Source: Cytophagaceae bacterium (lineage in GTDB: Bacteria; Bacteroidota; Bacteroidia; Cytophagales; Spirosomataceae). From it: 36,899 nt of DNA. This document shows positions 7,388-16,451 of the stretch, in pieces (within the stretch, counting starts at the first letter, position 1; each line of letters opens with the position of its first letter). The stretch covers positions 1 to 36,899 of the forward strand of contig CANFWR010000010.1 in NCBI GenBank assembly GCA_947450865.1, given 5' to 3'. Made by a program: the position numbers and the translations under genes. The notes under the pieces are model-generated. The model did not search any database. It was not told where the DNA came from and worked only from the letters and a program-made list of their open reading frames with translations.

Positions 7388-10216
7388 TTACAGTTTTTGG
7401 CTTAAATAATGGGCAGTTGGGTTGTTTTTCAGGCCTTTCATCTCTTCGGGAGTACCTTGGAATATAATATAGCCCCCATTTTCGCCACCTTCGGGTCCTA
7501 AATCAATGATGTGGTCGGCACATTTGATGACTTCCATGTTATGCTCAATAATCACCACTGAATCCCCTTGTTCCACTAAATCATTCATGGCCTTGAGGAG
7601 CTTTTTGATATCGTGGAAGTGAAGACCCGTGGTAGGTTCGTCAAAAATAAATAAGGTCTTTCCTTTGTTCGGATTCCCTTTGCCTAAGAAACTAGCAAGC
7701 TTAACTCGCTGTGCCTCACCACCCGAAAGTGAATTAGAGGATTGCCCTAATTTGATATAGCCTAAACCTACTTGGAATAAAGGATCGATTTTATCTGCAA
7801 TTCGCGGCTGTTTTTCCCGGAAGAATTCTACCGCTTCTTCAACCGTCAAGTCTAAAATTTCGGAGATGTTTTTGTCTTGAAATTTCACATCCAAAATTTC
7901 TTGTTTGAAGCGAGATCCGCCACAAGATTCACACGGCAGCTTGATGTCTGCCATGAATTGCATTTCAATGGTGATTTCTCCCTCGCCTTGGCATACTTCG
8001 CATCGGCCGCCTTCTACGTTGAACGAGAAGTGAGCGGGTTTGTAACCGCGGGCTTTAGCCACGGGTAATTCGGAATACAAGGCTCTGATAGCATCGTATG
8101 CCTTAATATAGGTCACGGGATTCGAACGAGACGATTTTCCAATCGGCTGCTGATCCACCATTTCTATGCTTGCAATTTTGTTTGTGCTGCCTTTGATTTC
8201 GCGGAATCGCCCTGTTTCTTCGGTGCCTTGTTGCAATAAACGAAGCATCGCCGGATACAAAATTTTCCTTATTAACGTTGATTTTCCAGAGCCGCTGACA
8301 CCCGTTACTACCGTCATGATGCCTAAAGGAATCGCGACGTCTACATTCTTTAAATTATTTTCAGAAGCCCCCGTGATTTCGATGTGGGCCAAAGGCTTGC
8401 GTCTGAAATACGGAACTTCGATGCGGTCTTGCCCCGTTAGGAAGCGCAAGGTGTGGCTGTCGGTGGTTTTGTCCGCCAAAGCCTCCGTCAAATTCCCTTG
8501 GAAGATCAAATTACCTCCGTGGCGTCCAGCTTCCGGGCCTATGTCGATGATTTGGTCCGCGGCACGCATCACTTCTTCCTCATGCTCCACCACGATAACC
8601 GTGTTGCCCATGTTTTTCAACATTTCTAACACCGAAATCAAGCGTTCGGTATCCCGAGGATGCAAACCGATGCTCGGTTCATCTAAAATATACATCGAAC
8701 CTACCAAGGCGCTACCCAGCGAAGTCGCTAATTTAATCCGTTGAAATTCACCACCCGAAAGCGTGGAGCTCAAACGGTTTAAGGTTAAATAACCTAGACC
8801 CACCCGGTCCATATATTCGAGGCGGTTATTAATCTCGATCAAAATGCGTTTCGATACCTTTTGGTCGTGTTCGTTTAACGCTAGATTTTCGAAGAAGGCT
8901 TTTGATTTTGATAGGGGCCAAAGCACTAAATCGACTAAAGACGTCCCCGCAATCTTCACATAACTTGCATCCATCCGCAAGCGCGAACCCTGGCATTCCG
9001 GGCAATTTGTCTTGCCACGGTAACGCGAAAGCATCACTCGGTATTGAATTTTATAGGTCTCTTTCTCGAGGTGGTCGAAGAATTGAGTCAGACCCGCGAA
9101 ATACTTATTCCCAGTCCACAATACTTTCTTCTCCGCTGCAGTTAAATCCTTGTAAGGACGGTGAATAGGGAAATCGAATTGAACTCCGTTGCGAAGTAAT
9201 GGACTTAACCATTCACTCATTCGCTCACTTCGCCAAGGGGCAATCGCTCCCTCATAGATCGATAAATCGTGATCGGGAAAAACTAAATCCGGGTCTAAAC
9301 CCAGGACTTTTCCGTAACCCTCGCAATTACGGCAAGCACCGTAGGGATTATTAAAGGAGAAAAGATTTAAACTCGGCTCCTCAAAAACCATCCCATCTAA
9401 TTCGAATTTATTCGAAAATACATCCCGCTTGCGACCCTCGATTTCGATCCAACAAACACCTTCTCCTTCGAAATAAGCTGTTTGTACCGAATCACCTACG
9501 CGGAATTGCGTTTCTTCGTCCTCTTTTTTAGAGACCAAACGGTCAATCAAAATCGCTATCTCCCCCGGCTTTTTTGCCAGTTTTTGTAAATGAGCGGGAT
9601 CCTCCACTAATTCCTCTAAAGCGATTATTTCTTCTTGGAATTTTAGACGGGAATAACCTTTCTGGATCAGTAATTGACATTCGTTTTCTAAGCTTCTGTC
9701 TTCGTGGTGAACGAGCGGAGCTAGAATGAGGACTTTTTTGCCATCGTTTTTAGCAATAAAATCCACAATATGGGAAACCGAATCTTTACGCACTTCCTGT
9801 CCGGAAACCGGAGAAATGGTGCGTCCAATTCGGGCAAAAAGTAATTTTAAATAATCGTAAATCTCTGTCGTAGTACCCACAGTAGAACGGGGGTTCTTCG
9901 TATTCACCTTTTGTTCGATGGCAATCGCCGGCGAAACGCCTTTGATATAATCCACCGCGGGCTTTTCCATCCGCCCCAAGAATTGGCGTGCGTAGCTGTT
10001 TAGACTTTCCACGTACATTCTTTGGCCCTCTGCAAATAGCGTATCAAAGGCTAAAGAGGATTTCCCTGAACCAGACAATCCCGTGATAACTACGAGCTGA
10101 TTGCGCGGAATCGCCACATCCACTCCTTTCAAATTATGCACGCGCGCACCTTTAATGATGATGTGCGTTTTCGGATCACAATTTTCAATGTTATGCTTAG
10201 CCTGTGGGGAGTTCAT
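7388..10216 (-). CDS. uvrA: Excinuclease ABC subunit UvrA
   Basis: Two ABC ATPase modules (GLSGSGKSSLAFDTL, GVSGSGKSTLIRKIL), LSGGE signatures, 'GRCEVCQGEGEITIEMQFMADIKLPCESCGGSRFKQEIL' zinc module. Start chosen as ATG at 10216 (MNSPQAKHN); the N-terminal extension in the ORF track overlaps the divergent gene. Confidence 0.96.
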   Translation of the reverse strand: MNSPQAKHNIENCDPKTHIIIKGARVHNLKGVDVAIPRNQLVVITGLSGSGKSSLAFDTLFAEGQRMYVESLNSYARQFLGRMEKPAVDYIKGVSPAIAIEQKVNTKNPRSTVGTTTEIYDYLKLLFARIGRTISPVSGQEVRKDSVSHIVDFIAKNDGKKVLILAPLVHHEDRSLENECQLLIQKGYSRLKFQEEIIALEELVEDPAHLQKLAKKPGEIAILIDRLVSKKEDEETQFRVGDSVQTAYFEGEGVCWIEIEGRKRDVFSNKFELDGMVFEEPSLNLFSFNNPYGACRNCEGYGKVLGLDPDLVFPDHDLSIYEGAIAPWRSERMSEWLSPLLRNGVQFDFPIHRPYKDLTAAEKKVLWTGNKYFAGLTQFFDHLEKETYKIQYRVMLSRYRGKTNCPECQGSRLRMDASYVKIAGTSLVDLVLWPLSKSKAFFENLALNEHDQKVSKRILIEINNRLEYMDRVGLGYLTLNRLSSTLSGGEFQRIKLATSLGSALVGSMYILDEPSIGLHPRDTERLISVLEMLKNMGNTVIVVEHEEEVMRAADQIIDIGPEAGRHGGNLIFQGNLTEALADKTTDSHTLRFLTGQDRIEVPYFRRKPLAHIEITGASENNLKNVDVAIPLGIMTVVTGVSGSGKSTLIRKILYPAMLRLLQQGTEETGRFREIKGSTNKIASIEMVDQQPIGKSSRSNPVTYIKAYDAIRALYSELPVAKARGYKPAHFSFNVEGGRCEVCQGEGEITIEMQFMADIKLPCESCGGSRFKQEILDVKFQDKNISEILDLTVEEAVEFFREKQPRIADKIDPLFQVGLGYIKLGQSSNSLSGGEAQRVKLASFLGKGNPNKGKTLFIFDEPTTGLHFHDIKKLLKAMNDLVEQGDSVVIIEHNMEVIKCADHIIDLGPEGGENGGYIIFQGTPEEMKGLKNNPTAHYLSQKL

Positions 10217-10220
10217 TTTA

Positions 10221-10249
10221 CAAAAATATCCTTTAATTTTGGTAATCAA
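10221..10249 (-). promoter_or_regulatory. Candidate uvrA promoter (TTG-N18-TATTTTTG)
   Basis: Reverse complement of 10221-10228 is TATTTTTG; TTG (10247-10249) 18 nt upstream. The box ends 4 nt before the uvrA ATG. Confidence 0.4.
10234..10241 (+). promoter_or_regulatory. Candidate -7 box (TAATTTTG) for the 10260 gene
   Basis: Exact match to TAnnTTTG, 18 nt before the ATG at 10260; no clear -33 TTTG. Confidence 0.35.
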
Positions 10250-10259
10250 TTTAAGCCAA

Positions 10260-10829
10260 ATGAAAAAACTACTTTTATTCTTTTCACTCCTGACTTTTGT
10301 CGGAGTTTCTGAAGTATTTGCACAAGAACCGGTGGTCATTAAAGAGGAGGGAGCAGAAGGAGATCTGGATGTGGAAAAAGACGTGCGTGATTTGCCTTTT
10401 CGCCAACGCTTGAATTTTGGTGGAGGCATTAGCGGGTTGAGTTTTGGAAATCCCACAAGTATTGGGGTTTCACCGATGGTAGGTTATTCGTTGACGAATA
10501 ATGCGATTGTGGGGGTGGCTGTGACATACCAGTATTATTCAGATATGTTTAGAACATATAATCTGTTAGGGGAGCGCGTTTTTATACGTCAGCATGTGCC
10601 TGCCTTGAGTCAGTTGATTGGGCAGGGGTACTTAATAGGTCAGATTGAAAACTTCCATACTCCGGCAAATAGTGTAGGTCTAGATTATTCAACCCCAGTC
10701 TTGGTAGGCGTTGGGATTGGCTCTAAAATCGGGCTTAATTTCAACGTCATGTATGACCTAAATTACACCACAGGTCGCTCTCCCTATGGCTCAGCGCTTG
10801 TTGTCCAAATCGGCGGATTTTTCTTTTAA
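10260..10829 (+). CDS. Exported protein, probable outer-membrane beta-barrel
   Basis: Signal peptide MKKLLLFFSLLTFVGVSEVFAQ; alternating Gly/aromatic strands 'FGGGISGLSFGNPTSIGVSPMVGYSLTNNAIVGVAVTYQYY'; terminal Phe ('IGGFFF'). Confidence 0.6.
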   Translation: MKKLLLFFSLLTFVGVSEVFAQEPVVIKEEGAEGDLDVEKDVRDLPFRQRLNFGGGISGLSFGNPTSIGVSPMVGYSLTNNAIVGVAVTYQYYSDMFRTYNLLGERVFIRQHVPALSQLIGQGYLIGQIENFHTPANSVGLDYSTPVLVGVGIGSKIGLNFNVMYDLNYTTGRSPYGSALVVQIGGFFF

Positions 10830-10860
10830 AATTTAAAACAATTTTAGCCCTTTTGGAGTC

Positions 10861-10890
10861 TTGTATATCAGGTAGAATTTCTTAATTTCG
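10861..10890 (+). promoter_or_regulatory. Candidate nrdB promoter (TTG-N19-TAATTTCG)
   Basis: TTG at 10861-10863, TAATTTCG at 10883-10890 (one mismatch to TAnnTTTG), 18 nt before the ATG. Confidence 0.4.
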
Positions 10891-10908
10891 AGTTCAATTT
10901 AAATTTTT

Positions 10909-11886
10909 ATGTCAACGATAGCAGTAGAACCCTTATTGGTTGAGGATCCCAACCGTTTTGTGCTTTTCCCGATTAAGCACGATGATATTTGGCAATTTTA
11001 TAAGAAGGCGGAAGCGTCTTTCTGGACAGCTGAAGAGATCGATTTATCTCAAGATTTAGCAGACTGGAAAAAGATGAACGATGGCGAGCGTCACTTCGTT
11101 TCACACGTTTTGGCATTCTTCGCTGCATCGGATGGTATCGTAAATGAAAATTTAGCGAATAACTTCTTAAAAGAAGTACAATATGCAGAGGCAAAATGTT
11201 TCTATGGGTTCCAAATCATGATGGAAAACATTCACTCAGAAACCTATTCCCTTTTAATCGACACTTACATTAATGATCCTAAAGAAAAGGACCATCTTTT
11301 ACGTGCCATCGAGACAATCGATTGCGTAAAGAAAAAGGCGGACTGGGCTTTGAAATGGATCGAGTCAGATAATTTTGTTGAGCGTTTAATTTCGTTCGCA
11401 GCGGTAGAAGGTATTTTCTTCTCTGGTTCATTCTGCTCTATTTTCTGGTTGAAGAAACGTGGTTTAATGCCAGGTCTTTCATTCTCGAATGAATTAATCT
11501 CACGTGACGAAGGTTTACACTGTGACTTCGCGTGTTTATTATATGCTGATCACATTAAGAATCAATTACCTCAAGAGCGTATCTACGAAATCATTTTAGA
11601 TGCGGTAGAGATTGAAAAAGAATTCGTAACAGTAGCTTTACCGGTTTCATTGATCGGTATGAATGCGGAAATGATGTGTCAATACATTGATTTCGTGGCT
11701 GACCGTTTATTGGTTTCTTTAGGATGCAAGAAGCATTACAATGCGACCAATCCATTCGACTTTATGGAGATGATCTCTTTACAAGGAAAAACTAACTTCT
11801 TCGAGAAGCGTGTGGCTGAATATCAAAAATCAGGCGTTATGTCTGACAAGGATTCAATGTCATTCTCGTTAGACGAAGATTTTTAG
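10909..11886 (+). CDS. nrdB: Ribonucleoside-diphosphate reductase, beta (R2) subunit
   Basis: '[20 protein letters not shown]', '[25 protein letters not shown]', C-terminal tail 'FSLDEDF'; class Ia R2 resembling eukaryotic RRM2. Confidence 0.95.
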   Translation: MSTIAVEPLLVEDPNRFVLFPIKHDDIWQFYKKAEASFWTAEEIDLSQDLADWKKMNDGERHFVSHVLAFFAASDGIVNENLANNFLKEVQYAEAKCFYGFQIMMENIHSETYSLLIDTYINDPKEKDHLLRAIETIDCVKKKADWALKWIESDNFVERLISFAAVEGIFFSGSFCSIFWLKKRGLMPGLSFSNELISRDEGLHCDFACLLYADHIKNQLPQERIYEIILDAVEIEKEFVTVALPVSLIGMNAEMMCQYIDFVADRLLVSLGCKKHYNATNPFDFMEMISLQGKTNFFEKRVAEYQKSGVMSDKDSMSFSLDEDF

Positions 11887-11902
11887 TCCATTGAAATTTC
11901 AG

Positions 11903-11935
11903 AAAAAGGCCTCGATGAAAATCGGGGCTTTTTTT
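11903..11935 (+). terminator. Intrinsic terminator after nrdB
   Basis: aaaaaggcctcgat-gaaa-atcggggcttttttt: stem with GAAA loop and T-run; lies between convergent nrdB and the HupE/UreJ-like gene. Confidence 0.8.
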
Positions 11936-12494
11936 ATGGCCAGCGCTCAAGGATCATGGGCAAAACAAGGCCGATGGTAATGCCTGAAAGTACTTTAATG
12001 TATGATTTTTGCTTCCAGTGGAAAACATAATAAGAAATAAATGAAGTTAATATAACAAGAGCGACTACGCAGATTTGGCCTACTTCTAATCCGAGATTAA
12101 AGCCAAGCAACGGGGTAAACAGAGAACTTTCTGAGCCTAATAAACTTTGTAAATAATTCGAAAATCCTAGTCCATGGATCAGTCCAAAAAAGGCAACAAC
12201 CCCATATTTATAGCGTTTCTTCGTTTTTATCAAATTGTAGACAGCCGAAAAAAGAATGGTGCAAGGAATCAAAAATTCTACCCATTTCATGTTCACTTCA
12301 ATAATGTGTAGTGTCGCTAGAGCTAAGGTGACTGAATGACCTAAAGTGAAGGCTGTGATCAGCCAAAGCAGTTTTTTGTAATCAGTCGGTTGGTAAACGC
12401 AGGCAAGTGAAAGGATAAATAACAAATGATCTACAGCGGCCCAATTCAGGATGTGCTCTAAGCCTAGTAAGAAGTAAACAGAAAAATTACTCAC
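11934..12494 (-). CDS. HupE/UreJ-family membrane protein
   Basis: 'FLLGLEHILNWAAVDHLLFILSLACVY...WLITAFTLGHSVTLALATLHII' and 'FGLIHGLGFSNYLQSLL' are HupE/UreJ_2-like. Confidence 0.75.
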   Translation of the reverse strand: MSNFSVYFLLGLEHILNWAAVDHLLFILSLACVYQPTDYKKLLWLITAFTLGHSVTLALATLHIIEVNMKWVEFLIPCTILFSAVYNLIKTKKRYKYGVVAFFGLIHGLGFSNYLQSLLGSESSLFTPLLGFNLGLEVGQICVVALVILTSFISYYVFHWKQKSYIKVLSGITIGLVLPMILERWP

Positions 12495-12552
12495 GTTTTG
12501 TTATTTATTGGCCAAAAATAGGGATATTCAAAGAGAAAATTGTTACCAGAAT

Positions 12553-14139
12553 ATGAAATTTGATTACATCATCGTAGGTGCCGGTACGGCGGGCTGCGTT
12601 TTAGCACACCGATTATCCGAGAATCCGCTTAACCAAGTGCTTTTGATTGAGGCGGGAGGTGATTTTAGAGATCCCCGTATTTCAATGCCGTCTGCCTATT
12701 CTTTGTTGAATCACACGTATTTAAACTGGAATTTTTACACTGAGCCACAACCTCATTTAGGGGGTCGTCGACTGTACCAGCCTCGTGGTAAAACGGTGGG
12801 AGGAAGTTCGGCGATTAATTGCATGGCCTATATTCGGGGGAATAAAGCGGATTATGATCAGTGGGCGGCTTGGGGATGTGCAGGTTGGTCCTATCAAGAT
12901 GTGCTGCCTTATTTCAAAAAGTCAGAGGATAACGAAGATTTTCAAAATGAATACCACGGAAGCGGCGGCTTGCACCGTGTGGCGAAGAACCGGCATTTGA
13001 CGGTTTTTGGCGATGCTTTTATTGAAGGCTGCGGGACTGTAGGGATTCCTGCAAATCCTGATTTCAATGGGGCGAAGCAGGTGGGCGCTGGATTATTTCA
13101 ATTCAATATTCAGGATGGAGAAAGGGCTTCTGGGGCGAAGGCTTTCATTCAGCCAGCACTTTCTAGAAAGAATTTACATATACAGACCTCTTTTCAGGTA
13201 GCCTCATTGGTCATGCAGGGAGAAACGGTTACTGGCCTAAAAGGTTATAAAGCTGGTTCGAAGAAAGCTATCGAATTCGAGGCATCAGAAGTTATTTTAT
13301 CTGCCGGAGCATTTCAAAGTCCACAAATACTACAATTATCAGGCATTGGCGACGCTTCTGAATTGAAAGCCCATGGAATTGACTCCCGCCTAGACCTATC
13401 AGGCGTGGGCAAGAATTTGTCTGATCACTTGTTTGTGAATATGAACGCGCAGGCTAGTACGAAGGGGCAGTCCTATAATGTGGCTTTGGGGGTGAAAAAC
13501 TACCTAGATTATACCTTTAAAAAACAAGGACCTTTGTCTTCGAGTCCGCTGGAGGCGGCCGCTTTTTTTGATTCTGTGAATCAATCCGAAGTACCTGATT
13601 TGCAGTTTCATTTCTCGTCTGCTTGGGCCTATGATATGTACGATTATGGTAAAATGCCATTGAGCGATGGGTTTACGATTTTGCCTACGTTGTTGAAGCC
13701 CAAAAGCCGTGGCACCGTTACCCTTCGTTCTTCAGCTTACCACGAAGCACCTGTGATTGATCCTCGCTATCTTTCAGACAAAGAAGACCTCGAAACCTTG
13801 AAGCGCGGAGTGCGCATCGCACGAGATATCGTCTTGTCTACAGCGTTTGACGGATTAAGAAAAGGATCGGAATTGAATTATCCATCAGGACCTTGGAGCG
13901 AAGAACTTATCGAAAAACATATTGAGCAAGCCACAGAATGCGTGTACCATCCAGTGGGAACCTGCAAGATGGGAACAGATGCGGAGTCGGTTTGTGATCC
14001 TGTTACTTTGCGCGTCAGAGGTGTGAAAGGATTGCGTGTTGCAGATGCGTCGATTATGCCGGATGTGATTTCGGGGAATACGAATTCTGCGGTGGTGATG
14101 ATTGCGGAGAAGGCGGCTGATTTAATTTTGAGTAAATAA
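12553..14139 (+). CDS. GMC family oxidoreductase (choline dehydrogenase-like flavoprotein)
   Basis: 'DYIIVGAGTAGCVLAHRLSENP', 'GGSSAINCMAYIRGNKADYDQWA', 'YHPVGTCKMG...LRVADASIMPDVISGNTNSAVVMIAEKAADLI'. Start taken as ATG at 12553. Confidence 0.92.
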   Translation: MKFDYIIVGAGTAGCVLAHRLSENPLNQVLLIEAGGDFRDPRISMPSAYSLLNHTYLNWNFYTEPQPHLGGRRLYQPRGKTVGGSSAINCMAYIRGNKADYDQWAAWGCAGWSYQDVLPYFKKSEDNEDFQNEYHGSGGLHRVAKNRHLTVFGDAFIEGCGTVGIPANPDFNGAKQVGAGLFQFNIQDGERASGAKAFIQPALSRKNLHIQTSFQVASLVMQGETVTGLKGYKAGSKKAIEFEASEVILSAGAFQSPQILQLSGIGDASELKAHGIDSRLDLSGVGKNLSDHLFVNMNAQASTKGQSYNVALGVKNYLDYTFKKQGPLSSSPLEAAAFFDSVNQSEVPDLQFHFSSAWAYDMYDYGKMPLSDGFTILPTLLKPKSRGTVTLRSSAYHEAPVIDPRYLSDKEDLETLKRGVRIARDIVLSTAFDGLRKGSELNYPSGPWSEELIEKHIEQATECVYHPVGTCKMGTDAESVCDPVTLRVRGVKGLRVADASIMPDVISGNTNSAVVMIAEKAADLILSK

Positions 14140-14172
14140 ACCGCGCGAAAGCGTTTTAAAAGAAAAAGAACT

Positions 14173-14610
14173 ATGAAAAAAGTATTGATTTTATTTTGTC
14201 TTTTGGCACCCATGATCAGCTTCGCTCAAAACGAAGAATCCCTGAAAGAAGCGGAATTAAACCGTTTTAAGGTGATGGTGGCGAAAGATATCCCTGGATT
14301 ACAAGCCGTGTTGCACAAAGACTTAGTGTATTTTCACTCGAGTGGAATGCAAGATTCGAAAGATACTTACATCGCTTCGATCGCTTCTGGAAAATCGAGT
14401 TATGTGACGATTACTCCGGAGGAAATGCAGCAGAGAGTTTATGGCAAGACGGGAATTAATACCGGGATTGTATCCATTTTGCAGCAAGCAGCTGATGGCG
14501 TTCAGACAACGATTCGCCTACGCTTTACAGACGTATTTGTTTACGCGGATAAGCGTTGGCAAATGGTTTCTTGGCAGTCGACTAAATTAGTCCCTGCGCA
14601 AAAGCCGTAA
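14173..14610 (+). CDS. Exported NTF2/SnoaL-like (DUF4440-type) protein
   Basis: Signal peptide MKKVLILFCLLAPMISFAQ; 'KELHKDLVYFHSSG'-like region (VLHKDLVYFHSSGMQDSKDTYIASI) and 'FTDVFVYADKRWQMVSWQSTKL' are typical of NTF2-like folds. Confidence 0.78.
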   Translation: MKKVLILFCLLAPMISFAQNEESLKEAELNRFKVMVAKDIPGLQAVLHKDLVYFHSSGMQDSKDTYIASIASGKSSYVTITPEEMQQRVYGKTGINTGIVSILQQAADGVQTTIRLRFTDVFVYADKRWQMVSWQSTKLVPAQKP

Positions 14611-15859
14611 TTTTTCCGTAGATATATACTAGATCCTCGTCCTCGATACAATAGGGGGCGAGGATGTAGATCGTATTTCCTAAAGGACGCATCAAAATCC
14701 CTTGCTCCAAGAAGTAGCGGTAAATATCATCCCGGATGGAGTGTAAATAGCCATCCGTTTCTCCCGTTTCCACTTCCATGGCTAGAATCGTGCCGTGAAT
14801 TCGTACATTTTTTAGAATGGAATGATTTTCCAGCGTGGCAGCGAAAGCACGATGACGTGATTCCACACGCGCAATAGACGCCCAAGTTTCTTCTTTTTCC
14901 ATCAAATCCATACTCGCATTTGCCGCAGCGCAGGCTAATGGATTTGCTGTAAAGGAATGAGAATGGAACATCATCTTTCGGCGGTCATCCGATAGGAAGG
15001 ATTGGAAAATTTTCTCGCTGCAAAGGGTTAAGCCCATGGCCATCATGCCGCCTGTTAGACCTTTGGAGAAACAAACGATGTCTGGTTTTTCTGCCAAATA
15101 ATCCATGGCAAACCACTTTCCCGTACGACCAAATCCGGTCATGATTTCATCCGCGATGCAGAACATCCCTTTTTCATGTGCCATCCGAATCAATGCATCC
15201 AAGGTAGACGCCTCGTACATTTTCATTCCACCCGCACCTTGAATTAATGGCTCAAAGATGAAAGCCGCGTAGTCGTCTGCGTTTAAAGAAGACATAGCAG
15301 CAAGGCAAGCTTCTTTGTCTTGAGGACTTGGAAGGAATTCCACCTCGAAAAGCATATCCTGAAAGGGGTCATTGAAGGAGCTTGGTGCCCCTAAACTCAT
15401 CGCCCCAAAGGTATCTCCGTGGTAGGCATCTGCAAAAGCGATAATTTTTCTACGTTGCGAATTCCCCTGATTATGGGAGAATTGCAAGGCCATTTTGATG
15501 GCTACTTCCACGGCGGTCGAACCGTTATCTGAGAAGAAAACCCGTTCAAAATTAGACGGCAAATGGCTTAATAAACGTTCTGAAAGTCGAACGGCTGGTT
15601 CGTGGGTAAAGCCCGCGAAGATGACTTGTTCGAGCTGGAGCGCTTGTTCGTACACTTTTTGGGCTAAATACGGATGCCCATGACCGTGCGTATTCACCCA
15701 CCAAGACGAAATCGCATCTATGTATTTTTTACCCTCCGTATCAAATAAGTGCGCGCCTTTCCCGCTCGCAATCGGAATCGAAATAGGTTCGATCTGGTGT
15801 TGCGTGAAGGGGTGCCAAATGACCGCCGCATCCCGTGAAGACAAATTCGAATTAGACAT
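14582..15859 (-). CDS. bioA: Adenosylmethionine-8-amino-7-oxononanoate aminotransferase
   Basis: 'IWHPFTQHQIEPISIPIASGKGAHLFDTEGKKYIDAISSWWVNTHGHGHP', 'ADEIMTGFGRTG', 'KPDIVCFSKGLTGG'; located in a bio operon. ATG at 15859 chosen. Confidence 0.94.
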   Translation of the reverse strand: MSNSNLSSRDAAVIWHPFTQHQIEPISIPIASGKGAHLFDTEGKKYIDAISSWWVNTHGHGHPYLAQKVYEQALQLEQVIFAGFTHEPAVRLSERLLSHLPSNFERVFFSDNGSTAVEVAIKMALQFSHNQGNSQRRKIIAFADAYHGDTFGAMSLGAPSSFNDPFQDMLFEVEFLPSPQDKEACLAAMSSLNADDYAAFIFEPLIQGAGGMKMYEASTLDALIRMAHEKGMFCIADEIMTGFGRTGKWFAMDYLAEKPDIVCFSKGLTGGMMAMGLTLCSEKIFQSFLSDDRRKMMFHSHSFTANPLACAAANASMDLMEKEETWASIARVESRHRAFAATLENHSILKNVRIHGTILAMEVETGETDGYLHSIRDDIYRYFLEQGILMRPLGNTIYILAPYCIEDEDLVYIYGKITAFAQGLI

Positions 15860-16451
15860 GGATTTTAGTTGCATACGAAGCGATGATTGCTTCATTGATT
15901 TCTGATTCCTGATTCACGCGCAAAATAAGGGGCAAACCGGTGTGATTCAAAATAAACTTTTCGCCTGAGGAATTTTCGGGTCCATTAAACACGATTCCGG
16001 CCATTGGAATTCCGTGTTGCTTTAAAATCTCGAAGCTTAAAAGCGTATGATTGATGCTTCCTAAATAGTTTTTACTCACTAAAATGACCGGTAAATTCAG
16101 GTGTTTGATTAAGTCTAGATTCGTCTGGTGATCATTCAAGGGCACCATAATTCCTCCGGCTAATTCTACGATCAAGGTTTTGTCAGTTGGAATTTTAAAA
16201 TTCTCCAGGGTGATCGTAATCCCATCAATTTCTGCTGCTGAATGCGGAGAAAGTGGTTGAGAAAGGGCATAGGTGGACGGATGAACGGTGGCCGATGGAA
16301 CCCAATTTCGGATCCAATAGGCATCTCCCGTATCGATATCCCCAGATTGAACGGGTTTCCAATAGTCTGCTTTTAAGCCAGCCGTTAAGATGGCTGATGC
16401 GACTGTTTTTCCGATTTCGGTGCCGATTCCGGCGACGATAAACTGTTTCAT
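15852..16451 (-). CDS. bioD: Dethiobiotin synthase
   Basis: 'IVAGIGTEIGKTVASAILTAGLKADYWKPVQSG' P-loop; overlaps bioA start (ATGTCTAA) and bioF end (ATGA). Confidence 0.92.
   Translation of the reverse strand: MKQFIVAGIGTEIGKTVASAILTAGLKADYWKPVQSGDIDTGDAYWIRNWVPSATVHPSTYALSQPLSPHSAAEIDGITITLENFKIPTDKTLIVELAGGIMVPLNDHQTNLDLIKHLNLPVILVSKNYLGSINHTLLSFEILKQHGIPMAGIVFNGPENSSGEKFILNHTGLPLILRVNQESEINEAIIASYATKIHV

Noticed and set aside
8166-8744. 192-aa plus-strand ORF
   Set aside because: Shadow ORF fully antisense to the conserved uvrA coding sequence.
10217-10456. N-terminal extension of UvrA in the ORF track
   Set aside because: Overlaps the divergent signal-peptide gene and lacks UvrA homology; ATG at 10216 gives a normal UvrA start.
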